A DNA stretch of 64,000 nt, from positions 1,426,001 to 1,490,000 of the forward strand of contig NZ_CP182423.1 in NCBI RefSeq assembly GCF_051903075.1, read 5' to 3'. Source of the stretch: Embleya sp051903075. GTDB taxonomy: Bacteria > Actinomycetota > Actinomycetes > Streptomycetales > Streptomycetaceae. Each line of letters opens with the position of its first letter. The first letter of the stretch is position 1. The translations under genes were made by a program, and so were the position numbers. This document shows, one piece after another, positions 25,450-34,072 of this stretch. The notes under the pieces were generated by a model. That model saw only the letters and a program-made list of their open reading frames with translations. It was not told where the DNA came from and did no database searches.

Positions 25450-27168
25450 GTGACCTTGCTGGTATCCGATAGCCCCGAGGGTTCCCGCTGGGGCACCCTG
25501 CGGACCGACTTCGAAGTGCTCGCCGTCGTCCGCACGCTCACCTCGGCCACGCGTCTGCTCGACGTGCTTCCCCTGCTGCGTCCCGAGCACGGCATCCAGG
25601 TGTCGTTCACCGTCAACCCCGGCTCGGCGTTCGCCAACGGGCTTCCGGAATACCTGGGTTCGCTCGGTGTACGGGTGTTGTCGTGGGCCGAGGCGACGAG
25701 TCGTCGCTTCGATCTCGCGGTGGCGGCGGCGGTCCACGCGGACATGCGGCACCTGGACGCGCCGCTGGTGGTGATGCCGCACGGCGCCGGGTACAACCGC
25801 CTGGTGCCGGCGTCGACGGGGGACGGCGAGTCGCCGGCGGGCTTGTCCCGGCGGGAGTTGACCCACGACGGGCGGGTGTTCCCGGCCGCGATCGGGCTGT
25901 CCCACGAGGAGCAGTGGGAGTTGCTCGCCCGCACGTGCCCCGAGGCGCTGCCGGTCTCGGTGGTGATCGGCGATCCGTGCTTCCACCGGATCGTGCTCAG
26001 CCTGTCCCGGCGGCGGCGCTACCGGCAGCCGTTCGGCGCGGTGCACGGTCGGCGGCTGGTCGTGGTCAGCTCGACCTGGAGCGAGCATTCGCTGCTGGGC
26101 CGGCATCCGGAGCTGCCGCTGCGGCTGATCGGCGAGTTGCCGGCGGACGAGTTCGTGGTGGCGGTGGTGCTGCACCCCAACGTGTGGAGCTATCACGGGC
26201 CGTTCAACGTGCGGGACCGGCTCCTGGCCGACGCGCTGGACGCCGGGTTGCTGATCGTGCCACCCGAACGGGGTTGGCAGGCCGCGCTGATCGCCGCCGA
26301 CTGGGTGGTCGGCGACCACGGTTCGGTGTCGTTCTACGGCGCGGGCCTGGATCGGGTGACGCTGCTCGCGGCGACCGGCGAGGGGGAGCTCGATCCGGCG
26401 TCGCCCACGGCCGCGTTCGCCCGGGAGGCGCCCCGGTTGGACCCGGACGGGGATCTGTACGCGCAGCTGCTCCGGACCGCCGAGGAGCACAAGCCGGGGG
26501 CGCTGCACGCGATCACCGCCCGCTCGTTGGGTTCGATCGGCGAATCGCCGCGCCTGCTGCGGGATTTGCTCTACGCGCAGCTCGGCCTGCCGGCCTCCGC
26601 CGAGGAGCCGGTCGTACGGCCGGTCGCCGATCCGCGCCCGGAGTTCGGCGGCGGTCCCACCCGGTGGGATGTGACGGGTTCGGTGGTGCCGGACGAGGCG
26701 ACGGCGACGGTGGCGGTCCGGCGGTTCCCGGTGTTGCCCGGGCACGACGAGGCGCGGGGGTTCTACGCGGTGACCGCCGACGAGGTGGATCTCCGGCGCC
26801 GCGCCGGCGCGGAAGTGGTGGTACGCACCGACCCGTTCGCGGAACCGGCCGCGCCCGTGTGGGCGGCCGAGACGGCGGCCGAACTGCCGGGGCTGAGCGT
26901 GGCGGTGGCCGCGCTGGACGAGGGCCGGCATCTGGTGCGCCTGCGCGGCGGGACCCTGCTGGAGGCATCCACGGTGCGGACGTGGGGGACGAACCGGCCG
27001 TGGCTGGACCCCGTGCTGCTCGGCTGCGCGCTGCATCTGTGGGCGATGGCCGGCGGCCGTCCCGCGACGCTGCGCGAGGGCATCCGGATCCGCACGGGCG
27101 AGCGGGAGGTGGAGGTCGCGTTCACCACGGACACCCCGGGGCCGGGGACGGAGCCGAGCCGGGGCTGA
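25450..27168 (+). CDS. GT-B-like protein of the Streptomyces family often mis-annotated translation initiation factor 2
   Basis: 572 residues. The first ~370 look like two Rossmann-like halves as in CDP-glycerol glycerophosphotransferases: VSFTVNPGSAFANGL, DAPLVVMPHGAGYNRL, RRLVVVSSTWSEHSLL, ADEFVVAVVLHPN and AADWVVGDHGSVSFYGAG. The DHGS motif near residue 295 is the usual donor-phosphate region of that fold. The C-terminal ~200 residues are Ala/Glu/Arg-rich and variable. From memory the family is frequent in Streptomyces and carries a spurious IF-2 label. Start GTG at 25450 lacks a ribosome-binding site. No signal peptide. It is convergent with the STAND ATPase gene. Confidence 0.75.
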   Translation: MTLLVSDSPEGSRWGTLRTDFEVLAVVRTLTSATRLLDVLPLLRPEHGIQVSFTVNPGSAFANGLPEYLGSLGVRVLSWAEATSRRFDLAVAAAVHADMRHLDAPLVVMPHGAGYNRLVPASTGDGESPAGLSRRELTHDGRVFPAAIGLSHEEQWELLARTCPEALPVSVVIGDPCFHRIVLSLSRRRRYRQPFGAVHGRRLVVVSSTWSEHSLLGRHPELPLRLIGELPADEFVVAVVLHPNVWSYHGPFNVRDRLLADALDAGLLIVPPERGWQAALIAADWVVGDHGSVSFYGAGLDRVTLLAATGEGELDPASPTAAFAREAPRLDPDGDLYAQLLRTAEEHKPGALHAITARSLGSIGESPRLLRDLLYAQLGLPASAEEPVVRPVADPRPEFGGGPTRWDVTGSVVPDEATATVAVRRFPVLPGHDEARGFYAVTADEVDLRRRAGAEVVVRTDPFAEPAAPVWAAETAAELPGLSVAVAALDEGRHLVRLRGGTLLEASTVRTWGTNRPWLDPVLLGCALHLWAMAGGRPATLREGIRIRTGEREVEVAFTTDTPGPGTEPSRG

Positions 27169-27240
27169 TCGGCATCGCCACGGCGGTGGTTCGGGGCGGT
27201 TCCAGGCCCGAACCCGGTGCGGCCGTCGCTCGGGCCCGGC

Positions 27241-27274
27241 CGGCGCTCAGAGTCGGTCGGCGCTCAGAGTCGGT
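27241..27274. repeat. 17-bp perfect tandem duplication over a stop codon
   Basis: CGGCGCTCAGAGTCGGT occurs at 27241-27257 and again at 27258-27274. The second copy contains the stop codon of the STAND ATPase gene (minus strand) and the first is its duplicate just beyond. Confidence 0.8.
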
Positions 27275-29390
27275 CGGCTCCCGGCTCGGGCGCCGGTACG
27301 CCCAGTTCGCGGTACAGCACGCCCAGTCGGGTCCGGCCGTGTTGCTCCAGCTCGGCGTCGCCCGCCTGTACCGCGACCTCGACCAGCGCCTCCAACGCCT
27401 GGGCCTCCTTGACGTGTTGCCCCAGCCGCGCGGCCGCCCGCACCGCCTCGGTCAGACTCGCGACGGCCCGGTCCGTGGCGCCGAGGGCGTGCTGGACCCG
27501 GCCGCGCACGATGGCGATCCTCGGCCGCATCGCCTCGTCGCCGGCCGCCTCGGCCGTGGCCAGCGCCTCGTCCAGCACCCGCAGCGCCTCGTCGGGCCGA
27601 CCGGCGGCCAGCAGCGCCCCGCCGAGGTTGTAGCTCTGCACCACGATGCCGTGCGCGTCGCCGGTATTGGCCTCCCGGGCCCGGGTGAACGAGCGCACCG
27701 CGTCCTCGGGGCTCGACCGGGCGAGGTGCAGCAGGCCCTGGGTCTCCCACACCACCCCGCCCAGGCGCGGGTCGGACACGATCGGCAACAGCTCCTCGGC
27801 CCGCCGCAGTTCCGTCTCGGCCCGCTCGTGGTCGCGCAACTCGTGAAACGCGCGGGCGAGTTGATTGCGCATCCGGACCTCGGCATCGGGTCGGCGCTCC
27901 CACTGCGCGGCCACGATGCCCAGTTGGTGGCTCTCGATCCAGTCGGCGTAGTGCTTGCGGCTGTGGTACAGCGCCCACAACGACTCGCACAGGCGCCACA
28001 CCGCGTCGTACCACCCCCGGCTCGCCGCCGCCCGCAGCACCGCGAGCAGGTCGGCGCGTTCGGCGTCCAACCAGTCCAGCGCCTCGGCGCGCCCGGCGAA
28101 CCGCGGGGCGGTCGACGGAGCGGCCGATGCCGTGGTCGCGTCGCCGCCGAGCCTGAGCCGGGAGCCGAGCACGAGGCGGTCGGCGGCGTCGGCGGCGAGC
28201 AGGTGATACGCCACGATGCGGCGCAGCGCAGCCTCCCGTTCCGGCTCCGGATCGCGCAGCGCGTGCCGCCGGGCATGCAGGCGGGCCAGGTCGTGAAAGC
28301 GGTGGCGCTCCTCGCCGGTGCCGTCGGGGTCGATCTCCTCGACCAGGTGGGCGTCGACGAGTTCGTCCAGGTGTGCGGCGGCGTCGGGTTCGCCGGTCGC
28401 CGCCGCGGCCAGGGCCGGGGTGAAGGTGGGGCCGGGGTGGGCGGCGAGCATGCGATACAGCCGCTGGGCCGCCGGCGAGAAGCTGTCGTAGACAGCGTCG
28501 AACACGCGCTCCACGTGCACTCCCTCGTGGTTGGCCAGGGCGTCCAACCCGTGCTCCGCGTCGCCGAGTTCGGTCAGCACGCGGTCCACGCTCAGTCGGC
28601 GGCGCCGGATCAGGCGCGCGCCCACCGCGCGCAGCGCCAGCGGGAGCCCCCCGCACAGCCGCACCAGTTCGGCCAGTTCGCCGTCGGCGGCGCGGCCGTC
28701 GCCCAACCAACGGCGGATCAGCAGCGTGCCGGCCGGGACGCTCAGCGGGTCCAGGACCACCGCGCGGGCGCCGTCCAGGATCAGCCCGTCGATGCGGGTC
28801 CGGCTGGTGGCGATGACCATGCCGGAGGCGGGCAGCAGGGCGCGGACCTCGGCGGCGTGCCGGGCGTTGTCGAGGAACACGAGCAGTCGGCGGCCGGCGG
28901 TCGCGGAGCGGAACGTGGCGGCGCGCCCGGCCAGGGTGGGCGGGATGTACGCCTCGTCGACGCCCAGGTCGCGCAGGAACGCGCCGAGCACGCTGCCGAC
29001 GTCGATCGTGCCCTCGAACCGGCTCTGCCCGAGGTCGACATAGAGCTGTCCGTCGGAAAAACGGCCGGCGGCGCGCGCGGCCCAGTGCGCGGCGAGCGCG
29101 GTCTTGCCGACGCCGCCCAGACCGGTGAGGGCGACCACGCCGGGGCCCGGTCCGCGAAGTGCGCCGGCCAGGACCTCTTCGAGGGCGCGGAGTTCGGCGT
29201 CGCGGTTGACGAAGTCGCGATGCGAGGGCGGGATCTGTCGGGGGATCAGCCGCGTCGGCACGGGCGCGAGGGCGACACCGCCGAAGTCACCTCCGGGCGG
29301 CGCCCGATGGCCGTCCCCGTCGGCGAACCCGTGTCCGGGACCGCCGCCTTGGGCCGGCGTGTCCCGTGTGTACTCGCCCCGATCGCCCAC
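27264..29390 (-). CDS. STAND (NB-ARC) ATPase with TPR repeats, AfsR-like without the SARP domain
   Basis: 708 residues from a GTG at 29390 with GGAGGAG upstream; the frame is open to 29471 but without a signal. An approximately 45-residue Gly-rich lead, then an NB-ARC domain: Walker A LTGLGGVGKTALAAHWA, Walker B RRLLVFLDNA, sensor VIATSRTRIDGL, and CGGLPLALRAVGARL. A winged-helix region follows (VFDAVYDSFSPAAQRLYRMLAAHP), then TPR-like helices over the last ~260 residues. The domain order equals that of AfsR-type regulators minus the DNA-binding SARP part. Such proteins are signal-gated switches in regulation or defence; the output here is unknown. Confidence 0.85.
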   Translation of the reverse strand: MGDRGEYTRDTPAQGGGPGHGFADGDGHRAPPGGDFGGVALAPVPTRLIPRQIPPSHRDFVNRDAELRALEEVLAGALRGPGPGVVALTGLGGVGKTALAAHWAARAAGRFSDGQLYVDLGQSRFEGTIDVGSVLGAFLRDLGVDEAYIPPTLAGRAATFRSATAGRRLLVFLDNARHAAEVRALLPASGMVIATSRTRIDGLILDGARAVVLDPLSVPAGTLLIRRWLGDGRAADGELAELVRLCGGLPLALRAVGARLIRRRRLSVDRVLTELGDAEHGLDALANHEGVHVERVFDAVYDSFSPAAQRLYRMLAAHPGPTFTPALAAAATGEPDAAAHLDELVDAHLVEEIDPDGTGEERHRFHDLARLHARRHALRDPEPEREAALRRIVAYHLLAADAADRLVLGSRLRLGGDATTASAAPSTAPRFAGRAEALDWLDAERADLLAVLRAAASRGWYDAVWRLCESLWALYHSRKHYADWIESHQLGIVAAQWERRPDAEVRMRNQLARAFHELRDHERAETELRRAEELLPIVSDPRLGGVVWETQGLLHLARSSPEDAVRSFTRAREANTGDAHGIVVQSYNLGGALLAAGRPDEALRVLDEALATAEAAGDEAMRPRIAIVRGRVQHALGATDRAVASLTEAVRAAARLGQHVKEAQALEALVEVAVQAGDAELEQHGRTRLGVLYRELGVPAPEPGADRL

Positions 29391-29566
29391 CCGATGTCTC
29401 CTCCGCAACGACCGGACCCGCCGACCCCAGGATGGCCGTTGGCCCGCCGATCCGACACCGGACACGCCCATTCCCGACCACTCGAATCATCACCGAACCG
29501 CGACCGGATCATGCCTGCGGGTGACCGAAGGGACGCCGCGACGGGGTCTCGATCCCGATCCCGGCG

Positions 29567-30787
29567 TCAGCCCCGATCCCGGTCCGGGTCGTTGTCGAGC
29601 GCCCGGGTGGCGGCCGCGGCGACCACGGCGGTGAGGCCGGGTTGGTCGGTCGGGGGCAGGAGCGCGTTGCGCGGGGTGTTCTCGATCAGCGCGTACACGG
29701 CGGCGACCCGGGCGTGGCCGGTGATCGCACGGCGGGTGGTGGTGGCCGCGGTGAGCAGGCCCGGGAGGGCGTGCAGGGGGCGTGGCCCGGTGGTCGTGGC
29801 GCCGAAGGCGGGCGGGGTGTCGGGACGGGCTCGCAGGACCGGGACGCCCGGGGGCGGGGTGGCGAAGGCGGTGAGGTCGACGATCAGGTCGGCGCCGTCG
29901 GCGATCGTGTGCAGCGCGTCGGCACCGTGGGTGAACGGATCGAACAGGGTCAGGTCGGCGATGCCGCAGGCGATCAGCAGTCCGGCGAGGTCGCCGCCGG
30001 CGGCGGGGTCGACCACGATCACCCGGGCGGAGAGCGGGTTGAGGCCACGGTTGACCAGGGCGTTGACCGTGGCGGCGGCGGTGGCCGGCGCGAGGCCGTC
30101 GTTGATCGTGTCCAGGAGCAGCACCGGCGGGGTCGGGCCGAGCGCGGCGTGCGTGACGGTGACCCGGTCCAGGCGGGTGTGTACCAGCACCGCAGCGGCG
30201 AAGCCGGGGGCCAGGATGCGTACCGCGCGCGCGATGTCGGTGACGTCGGGGGTGGCCACGGGCAGCGGGAAGACGTCGAGCCCGGTGGCCCGGCGCAGGT
30301 GCACGGCCTGTGATTCGAGGGCGGGCAGGACCGCGTCGGCGGGCAGTTCGTCGAAGCCCAGGACGGCGCTGGCGTCGCTGATCAGCGCGACGCGGTGGCC
30401 GCGTCCGGTGTAGCGGTCGGTGTGTTCCGGGTGTGCGGCCAGGTGCGAGACCACCCGGCGGTCGGCGTCGGCGTCCAGGAGCGCGACGTCGTGTCCGGTG
30501 CTGGTGGCCGCGCATACGCGCAGGGTGAGTTTGCCGGTGGAGGCGGTGGTGAAGACGGGGTCCTGGGCGTGCAGCAGGTCGGCGCCGAGGCGGCGCGCGA
30601 GGGTGCGGGTGAGCCAGGCGAGGGTGCGCGGGCCGTCGGCGTCCAGGGTGATCCGCCGTGCGCCGGTCACGTCCGGTTCGTCCGCCCGGCGGGCGACCGT
30701 GCCGGGGGCGTCGGCGAGCACGCTCTCCACGATCGCGTCGGCGTCGGGCGGGATGTGGATCCGGACGCTGTAGGCGGGATTGGGCAC
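29567..30787 (-). CDS. malic-enzyme-like protein lacking catalytic residues (pseudoenzyme)
   Basis: 406 residues from a GTG at 30787 with GGAG six bases upstream. It follows the scheme of actinomycete NAD-malic enzymes: an ACT-like N-terminal region, then HRVALISDASAVLGFDELP and VFPLPVATPDVTDIARAVRILAPGF. The sites that make a malic enzyme work are missing: the Lys of EGKAAL is replaced in LESQAVHL, the ED of the metal site becomes VHTRLDR, the HDDQHGTA motif becomes LDTINDGLA, and the YTPGV segment is gone. The nucleotide loop is also changed (VVDPAAGGDLAGLL). Lies 29 bp after an arsR gene, likely one transcript. Confidence 0.6.
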   Translation of the reverse strand: MPNPAYSVRIHIPPDADAIVESVLADAPGTVARRADEPDVTGARRITLDADGPRTLAWLTRTLARRLGADLLHAQDPVFTTASTGKLTLRVCAATSTGHDVALLDADADRRVVSHLAAHPEHTDRYTGRGHRVALISDASAVLGFDELPADAVLPALESQAVHLRRATGLDVFPLPVATPDVTDIARAVRILAPGFAAAVLVHTRLDRVTVTHAALGPTPPVLLLDTINDGLAPATAAATVNALVNRGLNPLSARVIVVDPAAGGDLAGLLIACGIADLTLFDPFTHGADALHTIADGADLIVDLTAFATPPPGVPVLRARPDTPPAFGATTTGPRPLHALPGLLTAATTTRRAITGHARVAAVYALIENTPRNALLPPTDQPGLTAVVAAAATRALDNDPDRDRG

Positions 30788-30816
30788 GGGCCGCTCCGCG
30801 CCGCCCCGTCCCCGGC

Positions 30817-31203
30817 TCAGCACGGCGAACTCCCGGACCCATCGGCCGCTGCGGTGGCCGGGGATGCTCCGGGCGTCGCCGCGCGCAGGTCTTCGAGCAG
30901 GCCCACCTGGTCGGTGAGCAGCCCGGTGAGGATCCCCCGCGCGACCGCGAGCAGGTCGGCCACGCGCGGACTGGTCAGCGTGTAGTAGACGGTCGAGCCC
31001 TCGCGGCGGCTGACCGCCACCAGGTTCGCCCGCCGCAGCACGGCCAGCTGCTGGGACAGCCGTGAGGCTTCGATGCCGACCTCGGGCAACATCTCGGCGA
31101 CCGCGTACTCGCGCTCGCTGAGCAGTTCCAACACCCGGATGCGGGCGGGATGGCCGAGCGTCTTGAAGAACTCGGCCTTCATTTCGTACAGGGGTGTGCT
31201 CAC
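30817..31203 (-). CDS. ArsR-family transcriptional regulator
   Basis: 128 residues. The sequence closely follows the actinomycete type beginning PLYEMKAEFFKTLGHPARIRVLELL, with the winged HTH EVGIEASRLSQQLAVLRRANLV and beta-wing REGSTVYYTL. No Cys lies in the DNA-binding helix and the single Cys is the C-terminal residue, so a classical arsenic/cadmium site is absent. In other actinomycetes this subtype commonly precedes a SulP transporter gene (from memory); here it precedes the malic-enzyme-like gene instead. Start GTG at 31203 was chosen over the internal ATG because family members begin there. Confidence 0.85.
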   Translation of the reverse strand: MSTPLYEMKAEFFKTLGHPARIRVLELLSEREYAVAEMLPEVGIEASRLSQQLAVLRRANLVAVSRREGSTVYYTLTSPRVADLLAVARGILTGLLTDQVGLLEDLRAATPGASPATAAADGSGSSPC

Positions 31204-31390
31204 CGCTCCACGTCCTTCCCGCGCGCCGTGCCCGGCCGAGACCGGCGCACGCCGAGGCATGCTCCTCGCATCTGCGCGGATTGAGCAATCGCACACCTTA
31301 GCAAGTCCCGGCGCAGCCCGGCCGCCCGGCTCGGGCGGCGGGGGCCGTCCGGGCCGGGCGTGCGGGGTCACCCGGGCCGGGTGTTCGGCG

Positions 31391-31837
31391 TTACCCGAGG
31401 ACGTCCTCGTGGTTGTGGACGACGAGCCAGCCCTGGGGGAAGCGGCGGGCCACGGCGGTGTTGCGGATGTGTTCCGAGGGCAGGACGGTGCCGTCGGCGG
31501 CGGGGGCGAAGTCGACGCGCAGGTTGTAGCGGGCGAGGGCGGTGTCGTCCCAGATGTCGATCACCTCGTCGCTCGCGTGGATCCCGGTGACCACCGGGGC
31601 GTCGGGGCCGACCGGGCGCTCGGCCCGGATGCGGTCCAGGTCGGCGCGGCCGAACAGGAGTTCGGGGGCGGCCGAGTCCCAGATGGTGGCCTCGGGGTGA
31701 ATCCGGCGGTCGATCCGCTCCCGGTCGCCGGCCGTGAAGCCGGCGTAGATGTCGAGCAGGGCGCTCCACACGGCGGCGCGGTCCTCGGCCGACCCGGCGG
31801 GGCGGTGGGCGTCGCGGGAGGTGGCAGGGGTGGTCAT
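31391..31837 (-). CDS. SnoaL/NTF2-like protein
   Basis: 148 residues. Alpha+beta cone of the NTF2-like superfamily: DRAAVWSALLDIYAGFTAGDRERIDRRIHPEATIWD, then a hydrophobic strand pair ending RFPQGWLVVHNHEDVLG. It resembles DUF4440/SnoaL_3 proteins, which act as small isomerases or hydrolases or simply bind ligands. Start ATG at 31837 follows AGGAA at slightly long spacing. It lies 43 bp after the amidohydrolase gene at the end of the opp operon and probably belongs to that transcript. Confidence 0.8.
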   Translation of the reverse strand: MTTPATSRDAHRPAGSAEDRAAVWSALLDIYAGFTAGDRERIDRRIHPEATIWDSAAPELLFGRADLDRIRAERPVGPDAPVVTGIHASDEVIDIWDDTALARYNLRVDFAPAADGTVLPSEHIRNTAVARRFPQGWLVVHNHEDVLG

Positions 31838-31880
31838 CGGTGCGGGTTCCTATCGGAGAGGGCGGGCGGCACGCGGGAGG

Positions 31881-33074
31881 TCAGACCGGTACGTCCTCGC
31901 GGACGACCTCGCCCTCCAGCATCACGAAGGACATCCGGCCCATCGCTCCGAGGTCGCTCAGCGGGTCGCCGTCGACGGCGATGAGGTCGGCCGCGTAGCC
32001 GGGGGCGATCCGTCCGAGCCGGTCCTCGGCCCGGATCAGCCGGGCCGCGGTGACGGTGGCCGCCTGGAGCACGCGCAGGTTGTCCAGGCCGCCCTTGGCC
32101 ATCAGGTACATCTCGTGCACGACGGCGGACACCCCGTCGACCCGGTCGCCGGGTGGCACGTCGGTGCCGTTGACCACCTGTACGCCCGCCTCGACCGCGC
32201 GCCGGAAGCTCTCCTGGTGCGGCGCGATGGCGTTCTTGGCGTTGACGACGGAGCCCTCGTCGAAGTGGTTGTCCCGCATCCAGCCCAGCGAGTTGGTCAC
32301 GCACAGCGTCGGGGTGACGAACGCCTCGCGCTCGGCGAGCAGGCGCGCGGTCTCCGCGTCGAGGGCGTAGATGTGCTCGAACGAGCGCACGCCCAGTTCG
32401 ACGGCCTGGCGGATCGCGGCGGACTCGCCGGCGTGCGCGACCACGTAGGCGCCGTGCTCGTCGGCCGCCTTGACCGTGGCGGCGATCTCCGCGTCGGTCA
32501 TCTCGGCGTGCTCGAAGTCCTCGCCCTCGCGGGCCAGGCCGGAGTTGATGAAGATCTTGATGTGGTCGGCGCCGGCCTCCAGTTCGCCGATGGCGGCGTG
32601 GTAGAAGGCGTCCGCGCCCTTGACGTAGACGCAGTCCGAGCCCTCGCCGTGGCCGCCCGGCGTGGACAGCGCACGCCCGGCGCCGAATACGCGGGGGGCG
32701 CGGATGAAGCCCCGGGCGCGCGCCTCGCGCAGCACGAAGTCGATCCGGTTCTGCTCGTGCACGCACCGCATCGTGGTCACCCCGGCGTGCAGCGCGTCGG
32801 CGGCCCGCTGCGCGGCGCGGAACGCGGTCAACTCGGCCGGTTCGTCCTCGCGCGTCTCGGAGAAGGGGAAGACGATCGACATGTGCGAGTGGCACGTGAT
32901 CAGCCCGGGGAGCAGGTGCCGCCCGCCCAGGTCGTGGACGTCCGCGTCCGCCGGCGCGGCGGCGGCCACCTCGACGATGACTCCGTTGTCGATGTGCACG
33001 CTGCGATCGCGCAGGACCTCGCCGGTGACAACGTCGACGACGTGACAGTTGGTCAACCACATGGGTGCGGTCAC
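31881..33074 (-). CDS. amidohydrolase, prolidase/Xaa-dipeptidase-like
   Basis: 397 residues. Binuclear metal site of the imidazolonepropionase-related amidohydrolases: HSH in ITCHSHMS, a carbamylatable Lys in ADHIKIFINSG, His in VVAHAGES and FEHIYA, and the last Asp in NGTDVPPGD. The HIKIF segment is the one found in the Zn-dependent Xaa-Pro/Xaa-Arg dipeptidases of this superfamily. Start GTG at 33074 overlaps the stop of the preceding ATPase gene by GTGA. Position at the end of a peptide ABC transporter operon supports intracellular cleavage of imported dipeptides or N-acyl amino acids. The exact substrate is inferred. Confidence 0.85.
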   Translation of the reverse strand: MTAPMWLTNCHVVDVVTGEVLRDRSVHIDNGVIVEVAAAAPADADVHDLGGRHLLPGLITCHSHMSIVFPFSETREDEPAELTAFRAAQRAADALHAGVTTMRCVHEQNRIDFVLREARARGFIRAPRVFGAGRALSTPGGHGEGSDCVYVKGADAFYHAAIGELEAGADHIKIFINSGLAREGEDFEHAEMTDAEIAATVKAADEHGAYVVAHAGESAAIRQAVELGVRSFEHIYALDAETARLLAEREAFVTPTLCVTNSLGWMRDNHFDEGSVVNAKNAIAPHQESFRRAVEAGVQVVNGTDVPPGDRVDGVSAVVHEMYLMAKGGLDNLRVLQAATVTAARLIRAEDRLGRIAPGYAADLIAVDGDPLSDLGAMGRMSFVMLEGEVVREDVPV

Positions 33075-34072
33075 CCGACTTTCGTGAGAGCGGGAGCGAG
33101 GATCGAACAGGCGGCCCTGCGCTCCGGGAGGAATTCCACCAGTGCGGGCTCGTCCACCTCGCAGGCGTCGGTGGCGATCGGGCAGCGCGGGTGGAACCGG
33201 CAGCCGGTGGGCGGGAAGGCGGGGTCGGGGACGTCGCCGGGGAGGTCGACGGGCAACTCGCCGCTGCCGTCGGCGCGCGGCACCGCGGAGATCAGCGCCT
33301 TGCTGTACGGGTGGCGCGGGTCGTCCCACACCTGCGCGGTGGGGCCGCTCTCGACCACGGTGCCCAGGTACATCACCGCGACGGTGTCGGCGATCTGCCG
33401 CACGATGGACAGGTCGTGCGAGATGAACAGCAGGCCGACGTTGCGCTCCCGGGCCAGGTCGAGCAACAGGTTGGCCACCGACGCCTGCGCGGAGGCGTCC
33501 AGGGCGGCGATCGGCTCGTCGGCGACGATGCACGACGGCTCGGCCGCCAACACCCGGGCGATGGCGATGCGCTGGCGCTGCCCGCCGGAGAACTCGTGCG
33601 GGAAGCGGTCGTCGAACTCGGCGGCCAGGCCGACGCGTTCGAGGAGTTCGCGGGCCGTCTCGCGGCCGCGTTCGCGGGTGCCACCGGCCAACACCACGGC
33701 GTCGGAGATCTGTTCACCGATCCGGCGGCGCGGGTTGAGCGAGGCGTAGGGGTCCTGGAAGACCATCTGCAGGCCGCGCTGGTCGCTCGGCCGCGGCTTG
33801 AGGCCCAGCGTGTCGACCGCCCGGCCGTTGAAGGTGACCCGGCCGGCGGCGGGCTTGAGCAGCCCGACCGCGGCCTTGCCCAGGGTCGACTTGCCGCAGC
33901 CGGATTCGCCGACCAGGCCGACCACCTGCCCCGGGGCCACCGCCAGACTCACCCCGGCCACCGCGCGCACGTGCGGGCGGCCCGGCGAGCGGTAGGTCAC
34001 GGACAGGTCGTGCAGCCGCAGGCCGACGTCCTTGCTGGTGACGGTGAGGTTGGAGGTGGAGAGCGCGGTCAT
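33071..34072 (-). CDS. oppF: oligopeptide ABC transporter ATP-binding protein (OppF-like)
   Basis: 333 residues. Walker A GESGCGKSTLG, Q-loop VFQDPYASLNPRRRI, signature EFSGGQRQRIAIARVL, Walker B CIVADEPIAALD, H-loop SHDL, and the C-terminal oligopeptide/dipeptide transporter extension with Cys clusters (GCRFHPRCPIATDACE) that may hold an iron-sulphur centre. Pairs with the OppD-like subunit encoded just upstream, with ATGA overlap at 34069-34072. Drives import through the OppB/OppC-like permeases of the same operon. Its ABC domain keeps all canonical residues. Confidence 0.92.
   Translation of the reverse strand: MTALSTSNLTVTSKDVGLRLHDLSVTYRSPGRPHVRAVAGVSLAVAPGQVVGLVGESGCGKSTLGKAAVGLLKPAAGRVTFNGRAVDTLGLKPRPSDQRGLQMVFQDPYASLNPRRRIGEQISDAVVLAGGTRERGRETARELLERVGLAAEFDDRFPHEFSGGQRQRIAIARVLAAEPSCIVADEPIAALDASAQASVANLLLDLARERNVGLLFISHDLSIVRQIADTVAVMYLGTVVESGPTAQVWDDPRHPYSKALISAVPRADGSGELPVDLPGDVPDPAFPPTGCRFHPRCPIATDACEVDEPALVEFLPERRAACSILAPALTKVG

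Noticed and set aside
25683..30413. A 1576-codon open frame on the plus strand
   Set aside because: It overlaps three real genes in shifted or antisense frames; the translation is Gly/Arg/Ala low-complexity typical of GC-rich shadow frames and has no ribosome-binding site.
30817..31203. ArsR protein considered as an arsenic/cadmium sensor
   Set aside because: It lacks the Cys pair of such sensors; the only Cys is the last residue.
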